Source: Welwitschia mirabilis
Taxonomy: Eukaryota > Gnetophyta > Gnetopsida > Welwitschiales
Assembly: GCA_051453625.1 (NCBI GenBank)
Contig: JBOZIK010000001.1
Span: 254,534,333-254,598,332, forward strand
Reading direction: 5' to 3'
Length of the DNA stretch: 64,000 nt
Position 1 is the first letter of the stretch. The number at the start of each line of letters is the position of its first letter. This document shows positions 22,625 to 33,156 of the stretch, piece after piece. Under the pieces are notes generated by a model. It ran no database searches. It was not told where the DNA came from and saw only the letters and a program-made list of their open reading frames with translations. The position numbers and the translations under genes were made by a program.

Positions 22625-24095
22625 ATATCAATGTACATGAATGAGGTAGATGAGGATATGCATTACACACATATGAAAGGGATCATTTCATTACTTATAA
22701 CCTTAGATTTTGTTTTATTTATGTTCCACCTCATAATACTCTACCCATCAAGGAGGAACATGATAACATATATGATAATAAAACACTTGGTGAGGTACAT
22801 GATTCTAATTTCATTATGATTTATACCTTTACATAAATTTTACTATATTACCTACCCATATTTCACAACCATCATTCCATTAGCTAGTAGTGCATACACC
22901 TTCTAGTTATCATGTATTTTATGTTATCCATTATTCACCTTTACTGACTACTTTTCATTACTTCATTTATCTTATTTTATCCACATTTATCATTTTATCC
23001 TATCAATTTCATTTTCATTATAACCATAGTCATACTTTCCTTTTATGTAAAAATAAAAATAAAAATAAAAGAAAAGGGGGAACAAGCAAAAAAAGAAAAT
23101 AAACAAATTAAAATCATGTGAAAATTTGTAAGGGTACATTTTCCACCTCTGTATGATTTTTCATGTTTTTCATGATACATAACTATTCACTAAGTTATAT
23201 TTCTTTAGTAATTTTATGTATGATTATTTAGCATTATAGGTGTTTCATTCTATCCTATTTCACATGGTTCTTTCACTCACTATTCTATCGAATCACAACA
23301 TTGTCACATCCTTATCCACTTTTCATTATTGTACATATTTATTTTATTCCATTCTATTCCATTTAGTTAATTTTAACTATCTTATGATGATTTCCACATT
23401 ACCATACTATTATTACTATGATTCATGTGATCACGTTACTAGCATGTTTTACCTAGGTCTCATATGTCCCCATCTATTCCATTTCACATGTACTCTGCAT
23501 TACATTTCAGAGATTTACACCTTATGTTTTACCTTTCTTTACCCTTTTCCATCATTCTATAATCATCTACATTTTTCACATGCTCATCTTTTTTTAATTT
23601 GAGATTTATCTACTTACCTTAGGTTAAAAAAGAGCCAATTGTAAGAGTATACTATACATTTTCTTTGATAACATCTCACACCTCATGTTTTGATACTCAT
23701 AGTATTGTATACCACCGCATTTCATATTACTTGAATCATTTTCACTCATACTTTAAAAAGATCTTCATGATGAAATTTTACTATGCTTATATCTTGTATT
23801 AATCTATGGTAATACAATATCATCCTAGAGATACAAATGTTGTAAGATCAAGTGAAACTTTTACCAAATAAAAAATAGAACTTTCAAAGATGATAAACAA
23901 GAGTAAAGAAAAAATTGAATCATGATTAAAGGACAAGGATTTAGAAACACAAAAAATAAAAATGAAAAAAATTAGTTAGATATTAGAATTAGAAATAAAG
24001 CATAGCTATCATAATATAATATAAATATAATAATAATGGAATAATTTTTGTAGCATAAAATAGACTTAATCTATTATTAAAATAAAAATATTAAG
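22625..24095. other. Pyrimidine-rich AT-rich DNA between LTR B and LTR D
   Basis: No recognisable coding block. The + strand is rich in CATTT, TTCAC and TTATT runs, so the ORFs at 22,631, 22,890 and 23,240 are low-complexity translations. An (AAAAT)n-like run lies at about 23,049-23,068. Its origin is unknown; it could be decayed LTR or host sequence brought in with LTR B. Confidence 0.4.
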
Positions 24096-25484
24096 TGTTA
24101 TTGGAAAATATAGTTTTGATGATTCCACTTGTCAAACATTTTATGTCATTATGTAGATAGGTCATTATAGGAATATGAGATCTTAACAAGCACTGGATCA
24201 TGATGGATCTTTAGATGAAACATATTATGGAAACAAATAGATACTAAACTATCAAATCAATTGTTTAAAGACACTTGCAAAAGTGAAGACATCTCAAGTA
24301 AAGACTTCTAGAAATCTAAACACATCTTAAATGTACTAAAATTTAGTAATGGACCAAAATATGTCTATCATATTCAAGATGACTAAACTAAAAGTTAAAC
24401 CTAACACAAATGAAGATGTTTACAAAATTTAATACGTTTATACTAAGCAAAAATAGGTAGAAGAGTTAATTTTGTTTTGACTAATATCCTAAGTTTCAGG
24501 TGATCTATCAACTTATACATAGTAAATTCATAATCATAGAGGCCCAAGGATACTACAATGCAAAATTAATTGGAATCTAGGTAAGTTGACTCAAGATGTT
24601 TACAAAAGTGAAAAAGTCTTGAATGAAGACATCTACAAATTCAATATGTCTCATACTAAAGTTCATATCAATTAAAAATAAAGTTACATGCCTAAAACAT
24701 AAACATTAACTATCCATTGTATGGTGGTTCTAGAATCAAACATCTATCTTTCAAGCTTAAATAGCTAGATCTTCCTCAATGTTATAAAGCCTCAATGTTA
24801 TAAAAAAAAAAAAGAAGAATTTTTTTGTGCACCTCATTGAATCAAGGGATTTATAAGTCTTATTAAGCATAATTAAAGAAAACCTTCCATAAAAAAATCA
24901 AAGGATTCATTAACAAAAAGCTAACATTATTTTATCTCTTAAACTTAGATCTTCATTGCCATCTTTTCCTTCTACTCATGACAGCAATAACAACTTCAAG
25001 GATCTTAAAATTTTCATCAAAGAAAACTTAGGCTTATTATTGTATTGCATTTTGATTTTACATTATGAACTATCTCATTATTAAAAGTTATTGTAAACTC
25101 CATTTTTAAATACTAAACACATTATAAGGTGACCCTTGTATGGGTGAAAATTTAAAGTTATGTTTATGAGAATTTGTTTGTGGTAAAGGTTATTGGTAAG
25201 CTAGAAAACCATTACTTCCTTGAGGATGAGAGAGTTTTGCCTTATGAGAGGACTTTCATTTGTTGTAAAGTTAGTGGTGCACCAAAAAAACACTATTTTC
25301 TTGTAGGGTAAGAATATCCATAGGTGTGAGTAGAAGCTACCCTCTATGTGTGGATGTATCTAGGTTGGGGAACCATGTTCTCTTAGCAAGGTCTTCTATT
25401 GTGCATTTTCATTATATTATTTGGTTTAAATTTTATTTGATAAAACTTATTCAACCCTTTTATCTGAGTAAAAATTAATTCTCA
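24096..25484 (+). repeat. LTR D of a third Sirevirus-type element
   Basis: Begins TGTTATTGGAAAATATAG, runs for about 1.39 kb and ends CTCA at 25,484, two bases before a primer-binding site. No second copy was found in the window, so the element is truncated. The start is the best match to the usual TGTT opening but lacks a partner to confirm it. Confidence 0.6.
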
Positions 25485-25486
25485 AG

Positions 25487-25498
25487 TGGTATCAAAGT
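25487..25498 (+). promoter_or_regulatory. Primer-binding site next to LTR D
   Basis: TGGTATCAAAGT differs at two places from TGGTATCAGAGC, the copia initiator-Met tRNA site. Confidence 0.75.
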
Positions 25499-25544
25499 AA
25501 GTACTCATGAAAATAAATAACTTCCTTGAGTAAACTATGAAAGG

Positions 25545-26400
25545 CATGTCATCCATTAAACCTCTGCTCTTCAAATGGATAAATTATGCCTATTAGAAGA
25601 TGAGGACATGGATTTCATTACAATCTTATGAGTTTTAGGGTTGGAGAAATGAAGAAAAAAGATCTATAAAAACTAAGATAGAGAAAAAGATATTTAAAGA
25701 AGAAACTTATCCTACTCTTATGACCATTACACATTCTAAAATATAAAAAGATGAGATAGAAGAAGAAGATGAAATAGATAGTGAAGATGACATATGTTTG
25801 AATCTTTAAGAATGGTATGATCTAATTTTTAAAGGATGCATTAAGCTAGAAAAGGTATGTATTAAAGTAAAATGATTACTAAATGCTCATGAAAAAGCTT
25901 ATGAACAAGATAAGAATGTTAGCAATAAATTATCTTCAAAAACATCAGCCATTAAAGCTGAGATTAGTGAATCAACATGTGAACTAAAATGTATTAGGAA
26001 TTATTAGATTCAATGAAGATAAATAAGAAAATCATCCAAGAAAAGGAGATCTTAAATGTTTTACTTTGACAAAGTAAATACTTGAATGATAGTAGTGGGT
26101 TGGAACATAATGAAGCTATAACAAGCATTTTAACCTTCTTACTCAAAAATTGGAGCTACAAGATAAGGTAATAGCACTTTATATATTCAAACAATATTAT
26201 TTGTTATTGTTGTCCTAATAAAGATTACTATTAGTATAGATGTCCAATGAGATTTAAAACCATGTATTATATTGATAATGCCAAATAACTGAGTAGAATG
26301 ATGCAATGTTCTATGTAGGATAAACTAAGAAAAGTATGTGCAGTAAAATTAAAAATAGCACTTTTAGGTCAAACAACAATCAGAGTAGTAAATAAACACA
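25545..26400 (+). pseudogene. Truncated Gag of the LTR D element
   Basis: Starts with SSIKPLLFKWINYAY, a decayed form of the PPLFxGxNYAYWK opening of copia Gag. A charged segment EIEEEDEIDSEDD (about 25,750) and a Lys/Glu-rich segment (LEKVCIKVK, LLNAHEKAYEQDKNV) follow. A zinc knuckle near 26,210 reads CYCC...CP, with Tyr where the His should be. The reading stops at the 26,421 gap; no protease or pol was found. Confidence 0.65.
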
Positions 26401-26420
26401 CATGCCATATTGATAATTAT

Positions 26421-26520
26421 NNNNNNNNNNNNNNNNNNNNNNNNNNNNNNNNNNNNNNNNNNNNNNNNNNNNNNNNNNNNNNNNNNNNNNNNNNNNNNNN
26501 NNNNNNNNNNNNNNNNNNNN
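26421..26520. other. Assembly gap, 100 N, at the truncated edge of LTR C
   Basis: Placeholder-sized. By comparison with LTR A, about 320 bp of LTR C are missing at this edge, so the gap is at least that long or the LTR is truncated. Confidence 0.9.
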
Positions 26521-28304
26521 AAACTTTTGCAAGAAAGAGAAGCAATGATAATGGTGTGTAGAAATGCATAGGTTTCATCCAATCTTTAGCCCAAAAATAG
26601 TATTGATGCACTTCTTCAGAACATGGTACAATCCAAAAGTATAGAGTTCAATAGACTTGACCAAGTATGCAACGATACCAATAGTTTTTAGTTCATCTCT
26701 AGTTAAGTAGGAGATTCCAATAAGTACAATGAATGATTTCTAAAATACTCAAAAGTGGTANNNNNNNNNNNNNNNNNNNNNNNNNNNNNNNNNNNNNNNN
26801 NNNNNNNNNNNNNNNNNNNNNNNNNNNNNNNNNNNNNNNNNNNNNNNNNNNNNNNNNNNNNNNNNNNNNNNNNNNNNNNNNNNNNNNNNNNNNNNNNNNN
26901 NNNNNNNNNNNNNNNNNNNNNNNNNNNNNNNNNNNNNNNNNNNNNNNNNNNNNNNNNNNNNNNNNNNNNNNNNNNNNNNNNNNNNNNNNNNNNNNNNNNN
27001 NNNNNNNNNNNNNNNNNNNNNNNNNNNNNNNNNNNNNNNNNNNNNNNNNNNNNNNNNNNNNNNNNNNNNNNNNNNNNNNNNNNNNNNNNNNNNNNNNNNN
27101 NNNNNNNNNNNNNNNNNNNNNNNNNNNNNNNNNNNNNNNNNNNNNNNNNNNNNNNNNNNNNNNNNNNNNNNNNNNNNNNNNNNNNNNNNNNNNNNNNNNN
27201 NNNNNNNNNNNNNNNNNNNNNNNNNNNNNNNNNNNNNNNNNNNNNNNNNNNNNNNNNNNNNNNNNNNNNNNNNNNNNNNNNNNNNNNNNNNNNNNNNNNN
27301 NNNNNNNNNNNNNNNNNNNNNNNNNNNNNNNNNNNNNNNNNNNNNNNNNNNNNNNNNNNNNNNNNNNNNNNNNNNNNNNNNNNNNNNNNNNNNNNNNNNN
27401 NNNNNNNNNNNNNNNNNNNNNNNNNNNNNNNNNNNNNNNNNNCTCAAAAGTGGTATAGTGATTTTAACTCTTAGCAATATATAGTGGAATACTTTTAGGA
27501 TTTTTACAAGTAAAAAGATCTTTTAATAGACATAAAAAGGACATATAATGGCTACAAAATTTCCATTTCTATAATGATTGGGTGACTCCTTAAAGTCTAG
27601 TGGACTCCATCTGGTATTGTCATTTAAATTAATTACCTTTGTATTTTTTTCAGTCAATCCCTATTTATTATATCTCCATATCCAATCGACCGCTTATCTG
27701 GTTACCTATATATTTATCTGATCATTCCCTTGGTTAAGAAAAAATCTAACATAGTTTTTAGCTCTTGATTCACTCAACCTCATAAATGTCCAATTGATTC
27801 CTTACTGACAAAAGGGTAAATTTAAATTCAGGTTCAGTCAACTCCTCAGGAACTCAGTTAACCCCTTGATGATCAGCTGTGAAGTATTAATGCACAGTGC
27901 TCAGGTCTAGTCGATCTCTCAGGTATTCAATCGATCCCTTGATGATCAGCTAAGAAGTATTAGATGTATAGTGCTCAGGTTTAGTCGACCCCTCTGATTG
28001 ACCCATTAATAATCAGCTGAGAAGTACTAGTACTCAGGTGTATAAGTCTGATCGATCCCTCATGTATCTAGTCAATCCCTATGAATTCAGCTCATTTTTG
28101 TATTTACTTTAGGTGCAGTCAACCCCTTAGAAGGTTAGTTGATCCCTCAAGAGTATATAAAAGATTGATAGGTTCAGGATCAAAATGTGACAAATTATTT
28201 CAGCTTCTGACCTACAATGATCAATATTTTTTGCATAAGATACAACATATTTTTCTAAATAGAAAACATTAGTTTGACATCAATTGGTAAATAACAACTT
28301 AATA
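26521..28304 (-). repeat. S2 LTR C (outer 5' LTR, incomplete)
   Basis: Collinear with LTR A from its position 12,931 onward and ends AACTTAATA at 28,304, followed by GAGAC and the rest of the S1 LTR. It shares with A the CATTTTTGTATTTACTTTAGGTGC segment and the extra motif unit that B lacks. Sequenced bases plus the missing 320 give about 1,420 bp, matching A, if the 682-N gap inside has no real length. Confidence 0.85.
26761..27442. other. Assembly gap, 682 N, probably spurious
   Basis: The 13 bases CTCAAAAGTGGTA occur both immediately before (26,748-26,760) and after (27,443-27,455) the gap. LTR A has continuous sequence at this point. Confidence 0.85.
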
Positions 28305-28597
28305 GAGACTTAGTCTAAAAATGTATTCTTTATAAGGTTAAAGGTTAGCCTTGAAAACCTAGAGGATAGTAAAGCAACAGAGATCTAGAATAGTCTTAGT
28401 TATTGCCTGTCTTCTGAGAGTGGAGTAGGGTTTATCCTGAACCATTATAAATCTTATCTTGTGTATTATTTTGGTTATGTTTTTTTAGTTTATTTTGTTA
28501 TATGTTATATGTCATAATTTCTTTATTTGGTACTAATAGTTGTTTAAATTTTTCAGAATCCTATTCACCCTTCACTCCTAGGGTTCTTGATATTACA
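28305..28597 (+). repeat. S1 5' LTR, right part
   Basis: Starts with the GAGAC duplication and continues the S1 LTR (GTTAGCCTTGAAAACCT...), ending TATTACA at 28,597. The corresponding 3' LTR end is 32,904. Confidence 0.9.
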
Positions 28598-28599
28598 TT

Positions 28600-28611
28600 T
28601 GGTATTATAAC
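28600..28611 (+). promoter_or_regulatory. Decayed primer-binding site of S1
   Basis: TGGTATTATAAC, two bases inside the LTR end, corresponds to TGGTATCAGAGC with three changes. Confidence 0.75.
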
Positions 28612-28668
28612 TCCAAGTTGATTTAATACTAAAATTTTAACCAATCTTTAACTCAATAACTATAGCCA

Positions 28669-29816
28669 TGAGTTTTTTTGCAGAAGGTTTTTATATTTCT
28701 AGGCCTCCACTATTTGATGGAATAAACTATGGATATTGTAAGGATAAATGAGAATATTCTCAAGATCTCTTGATATAGATTATGAGGATATACTGATCAC
28801 AGGTTATAACCATCCTACCACAACTTAAAAAGATGCCAAAGGCAATTTTATAGTAGTGTTAAAACCAAAAGATAAATAAACTAAATTAGATAAAGCTAAT
28901 GCTACTATTAATGCTCATGCTTTAAACTCAATTTTTTGTATTATGACTATAGATGAGTTTAAAACAATAGTGAATTGTGAGACTGCTAAAGAAGCATTGG
29001 ATATTCTTGCTATTACTCATGAAGGAACATCCACTATCAAGTAAGCAAAGATGCAGACATTGATTATAAAATTTGAAGAGATTAAGATAGATGATGAAGA
29101 TACCCTTCAAGAATTCTTTGCTAGCCTAATGGACATTGTAAACTTCATGGCAAGTTATGAAAAAAAGATAGAGAAAGCCAAGATAGTAAGGAAGGTCTTA
29201 AGATTCTTTCCCAAGATATTTGAACCGAAGGTAACTACAATTAAATAAAATAAAGATCTCAGCAAGATGCCACTAGATGAACTATAAGGTAATCTTTAAA
29301 CTTGTGAGTTAAAATTTTTTAAGCATATAAAGAAAATATTTTCTTTGAAAATGATGTAGGAAGATATTAAAAGTGATAGGTTAGAATATGAATTAGATTA
29401 AGTAGATCTTTTAGCAAGAAAATTTAAAGAATTTTTATTGAAAAGAAGAGATAGAGAATTCAATAAAAGTTTTAGGCATATGGAAAATAATGGTATTAAT
29501 AATAGGAAACTGAAAGAGCTAAAGAATCCCTCACTACTAGTTACTTGGAATAACCTTGAAGAAGATGAGGAAGAAAGCTTAGATGAAGAATCTGAAGAAC
29601 ATAAAACATTATCTTTCATGGCTTATGAATCCCACCACTCAGTCACTAAAACTCACCAAGTATGATGATTTATACATGAGTGAAGATAAAAAAGAGGAGG
29701 ATATTAAAGACACATGTCATAAAATATATCAAGAATATGAAAGGCTTTCTGTAAAATTCAATGAACTAAACAATATCATCAAGGATTTGAGAAGGAAGCA
29801 TGAAGTTATAACTTAA
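28669..29816 (+). pseudogene. S1 Gag (sirevirus type)
   Basis: ATG at 28,669 begins MSFFAEGFYISRPPLFDG, the copia Gag opening (RPPLFDGxNYxYWK). After frame changes: INAHALNSIFCIMTIDEF (about 28,905), the longest open part KMQTLIIKFEEIKIDDEDTL...KVLRFFPKIFEPKVTTIK (29,051-29,248), NKDLSKMPLDEL, then EFNKSFRHMENN and LVTWNNLEEDEEESLDEE (29,438-29,665), and a coiled coil YQEYERLSVKFNELNNIIKDL to 29,816. A remnant zinc knuckle (CYYYFKLSH) is at about 30,045. Stops are mostly TAA/TAG where Gln is expected. Particle protein of a dead element. Confidence 0.9.
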
Positions 29817-30199
29817 AGACATAAAGAGATTTAAGAGAAAACATAAGTCTCATGTATAATTTAAGCTAGTCTTCACAAGTCTTGAGTTGATTCACAAAAG
29901 AATCAAAGAAACTTGAGAATATGCTTGGATTGGAACAACTTGCACATAAAAGAAAGGTATTAGATTTTAAGATAATAGTATATTAACTTTATCTAGTGAT
30001 ATAAGTATTAAAGGTATAACATCTTGTACCAAAAATATCACTTGTTATTATTATTTCAAACTTAGTCATTTAAAATTTAACTTTCCATATATAAAAAATA
30101 TGTATTTTGCAAACATTGATGCTTTATCATTTAAATTTATTCCCAAACAGGTTCTACCTAAAAGTCAAGAAAGACCATATAGATAAAAGCTAAGAATTT

Positions 30200-30935
30200 A
30201 GAGTTTTTTTTAATCCAAGAAAATTTTAACATTAGTAGTGGTTCTTGTTATCTTAATCAATTATTGTTTATTATGTTATTTTTTTCTAAACTGTCAATTA
30301 TTGTAATATCATGTGCTTCTTAAAAGCATCATTATGATATTTACCTTGTTTTATATGAGAACTTCATTACTATATGATTATTAAGGTTATTATGATTAGC
30401 TAAAGTAGGCCATATATACTCTAGTTATTATTTTTGTATTGGATTTACATCTTAATGGTAATTTTTATGAAGATTTGTTATAATAATATTTTACTTTGTA
30501 ATTAAATATTATTATTATGAACATAACATCAGTTGGTATTATTTTATAATGAATTAAAAATTATCATCTCATTTATATACTTGCTTTGAAAACTCTATCA
30601 TGATTATTACTTTTATATATATATAGATGGCATAAAGTTAGGGGAGAAAATATGATATTTCTCCCCACATGTCTAAGTTTTATAGCTCTTTATCTCTCTT
30701 TCTTTATCCTTTGTCATTAATGTCAAGAGGGGAAGAAAATATGGTATTATCATAATGGTTTTATTTTAGAATATTTTTTTTATTAAAAGGAAATAAACCT
30801 CTTACTTAATATTATTTGTATGGCTTTGTAAAAGGGGAAGTTTTTGTTATGTTAATACGCTTTATTAGATTGATGAAAGAAAGAGATTAAAGATGGAATA
30901 TTTATATAGTCTTAAAATCACTTATTTGTTTGCCA
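30200..30935 (+). other. S1 region between gag and 3' LTR, pol absent
   Basis: No protease, integrase, RT or RNase H block can be read in any frame. Instead there are PPT-like purine runs: TTAGGGGAGAAAAT (about 30,638), CAAGAGGGGAAGAAAAT (about 30,723) and AAAAGGGGAAGTTTT (about 30,830). Repeated PPT-like motifs upstream of the true PPT are a described sirevirus feature. Confidence 0.65.
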
Positions 30936-30940
30936 TCAAT

Positions 30941-30955
30941 GTGAGAGGGGAAGAT
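30941..30955 (+). promoter_or_regulatory. Polypurine tract of S1
   Basis: GTGAGAGGGGAAGAT, preceded by TTTGCCATCAAT, directly before the TGTTAGG start of the 3' LTR. Confidence 0.85.
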
Positions 30956-32904
30956 TGTTAGGATTTTATATTACCAATTGCTATTAAACTAATATGATCT
31001 TTATAGAATGGAACGTGATATTACAGTTGCAAGAAGCTAAAAGATCCATAACCAAAAGATAGTCAAGATTTGGACATGTTTTGATTGAAATAACTTGATT
31101 TTCTATTCAAAGACTTAAAGTAGGGGTCGATCAAACCTAGAAATACACATTTTGAGATACTTCAAATGGGGTTAACTGGATATTTATGGGGTTGAGTGGA
31201 CCTGGAAATGTACTATTCAAGCTTCTCCATATGTACCATTTCATATAAGGCTAATCAGACTCATGTGGGATTGATAGGACCTGAACAAAAGTAGTTGACC
31301 AGATTTTAGATGGGGGCAACCAAATCAAGTAACATGAATTACTCGAGTCAACCAGATAAAATAAGGGGTAATTGAATCAAGTGATGTGAGTTACTTGGAT
31401 TGACTGGATGTTTCGAGGGGTTGACCAGTCAGAACAAGGAGCAAAAAATTTTCAAACAATTTTCTAACCATTATTTCATCAAATCTATTCATTGCAAATG
31501 TCAAATTTCTTTCCAATTGTCTAACGCCTATATTTTAAATAAATCTATTTAAAGATGTTACACTCAAAAAATCAGTAGTGGATCAAATAGATTTTGAAAA
31601 AAGAGGTTGCATCCTTGATTTGAAGAATTTCTTTTTATAACATCATTCTTCTCTCACTCAGCACTTACCTTTATACAAAATCTAAGTAATAAGGCTTTAT
31701 TGTTAGTTCTTTTATTTGAGTGACTTAGAGCATAGAGGCTTCATTCCCTCACTCACACTTATGCATTTTATTGAGATTGAGATTAGCCTATAAAAGTCCA
31801 TTTTATGAAGGTTGAAAATTAGCCTACAAAAGTTCATTTTATAAAAGAAAAGGATTAGCCTGCAAAATTCTGCTTTGTAAGGTTGAAAGTTAGCCTTGAA
31901 AACCTGGTNNNNNNNNNNNNNNNNNNNNNNNNNNNNNNNNNNNNNNNNNNNNNNNNNNNNNNNNNNNNNNNNNNNNNNNNNNNNNNNNNNNNNNNNNNNN
32001 NNNNNNNNNNNNNNNNNNNNNNNNNNNNNNNNNNNNNNNNNNNNNNNNNNNNNNNNNNNNNNNNNNNNNNNNNNNNNNNNNNNNNNNNNNNNNNNNNNNN
32101 NNNNNNNNNNNNNNNNNNNNNNNNNNNNNNNNNNNNNNNNNNNNNNNNNNNNNNNNNNNNNNNNNNNNNNNNNNNNNNNNNNNNNNNNNNNNNNNNNNNN
32201 NNNNNNNNNNNNNNNNNNNNNNNNNNNNNNNNNNNNNNNNNNNNNNNNNNNNNNNNNNNNNNNNNNNNNNNNNNNNNNNNNNNNNNNNNNNNNNNNNNNN
32301 NNNNNNNNNNNNNNNNNNNNNNNNNNNNNNNNNNNNNNNNNNNNNNNNNNNNNNNNNNNNNNNNNNNNNNNNNNNNNNNNNNNNNNNNNNNNNNNNNNNN
32401 NNNNNNNNNNNNNNNNNNNNNNNNNNNNNNNNNNNNNNNNNNNNNNNNNNNNNNNNNNNNNNNNNNNNNNNNNNNNNNNNNNNNNNNNNNNNNNNNNNNN
32501 NNNNNNNNNNNNNNNNNNNNNNNNNNNNNNNNNNNNNNNNNNNNNNNNNNNNNNNNNNNNNNNNNNNNNNNNNNNNNNNNNNNNNNNNNNNNNNNNNNNN
32601 NNNNNNNNNNNNNNNNNNNNNNNNNNNNNNNNNNNNNNNNNNNNNNNNNNNNNNNNNNNNNNNNNNNNNNNNNNNNNNNNNNNNNNNNNNNNNNNNNNNN
32701 NNNNNNNNAGTTATTGACTACATTCCGAGAAGTGTAGGGTCTATCCCGAATCACTATAAATCTTATCTTGTGCCTTATTTTGGTTCTGCTTTTATAGTTT
32801 TTTCAATATGATTATATGTCATAATTTCTTTATTAGATAGTAATAGTTATTTAAATTTTTTAGAATTTTATTCACCCCACTCCTTTAGGGTTCTCGCTCC
32901 TACA
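30956..32904 (+). repeat. S1 3' LTR
   Basis: Starts TGTTAGGATTTTATAT and ends GGGTTCTCGCTCCTACA. 1,149 bases are sequenced, plus an 800-N gap. With a realistic gap of about 34 bases its length would be about 1,183, close to the 1,191 of the joined 5' LTR. Confidence 0.9.
31909..32708. other. Assembly gap, 800 N, oversized
   Basis: In the S1 5' LTR the matching interval (between GAAAACCT and AGTTATTG, near 28,360-28,400) is about 37 bases. Confidence 0.85.
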
Positions 32905-32909
32905 AATAT
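32905..32909 (+). repeat. Target-site duplication AATAT, right copy (S1)
   Basis: Matches 11,700-11,704. Confidence 0.85.
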
Positions 32910-33075
32910 ATCATGCCAAGATAGGTGATGAAAATGATGCAAGTAAGATGTAAATATTCCTATTTTCATTAAAATAGAAAGATAAAACATGGCTACATTC
33001 ATGAAACCCTTGTTCATTAGGTCTTAAAGAGATTTCAACCATAAGTTTTTAAAAATATAATATTATGATTGACTA
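32905..33075 (+). pseudogene. Athila-type Gag, middle segment
   Basis: Frame from about 32,921 reads GDENDASKM, stop, IFLFSLK, stop, KDKTWLHS, matching the conserved LFPFSLxDKAKxWLxSLPP block of gypsy Gag. A weak KFLKI block follows (about 33,043). It is separated from its upstream part (ending 11,704) by S1 and from its downstream part (39,044) by the copia relic. Confidence 0.75.
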
Positions 33076-33156
33076 TGACTAACTTAAAAGTCATTAGTAT
33101 TTGATTTTATACTTTAGATTTTATTCTTAGTTTTAATGTTCCATTATCTAATATGT

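Larger units (their letters stand above)
12603..28304 (-). mobile_element. Sirevirus complex S2, nested in S1 5' LTR
   Basis: A 15.7 kb insertion bounded by LTR A (12,603-14,042) and LTR C (ends 28,304), both in - orientation and flanked by GAGAC. Reading leftward from 21,286, the - strand gives primer-binding site, gag, protease, integrase, RT, RNase H, an extra ORF and a polypurine tract next to LTR A. A third LTR of the same family (B, 21,287-22,624) adjoins the primer-binding site, and another Sirevirus piece lies between B and C. LTRs A and C share indels that B lacks, so A and C are probably the original pair and B comes from a second copy. Confidence 0.8.
11705..32904 (+). mobile_element. 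Sirevirus (Ty1/copia) S1, gag-only, itself split by S2
   Basis: Complete by its ends: 5' LTR 11,705-12,602 plus 28,305-28,597 (1,191 bp when joined), primer-binding site 28,600-28,611, gag from 28,669, a series of polypurine motifs, 3' LTR 30,956-32,904, and AATAT duplications on both sides. The internal domain is only about 2.36 kb and contains gag and a decayed zinc knuckle but no protease, integrase, RT or RNase H, so it is an internally deleted or non-autonomous derivative. It sits inside the gag of the Athila-type element: Athila-type gag (GDENDASKM..IFLFSLK) resumes right after it at 32,905. Confidence 0.9.

Noticed and set aside
23240-23602. 120-codon ORF (+), rich in His, Tyr, Leu and Phe
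   Set aside because: A translation of pyrimidine-rich DNA with no motif, no homologous copy and no start context.
26733-27477. Long ORFs spanning the 26.8-27.4 kb gap (and likewise those at 31.9-32.7, 36.4-36.8, 38.5-39.1 and 40.3-41.2 kb)
   Set aside because: Open only because unknown bases give no stop codons.
29398-29619. 73-codon - strand ORF rich in Ser
   Set aside because: Antisense shadow of the acidic part of S1 gag.
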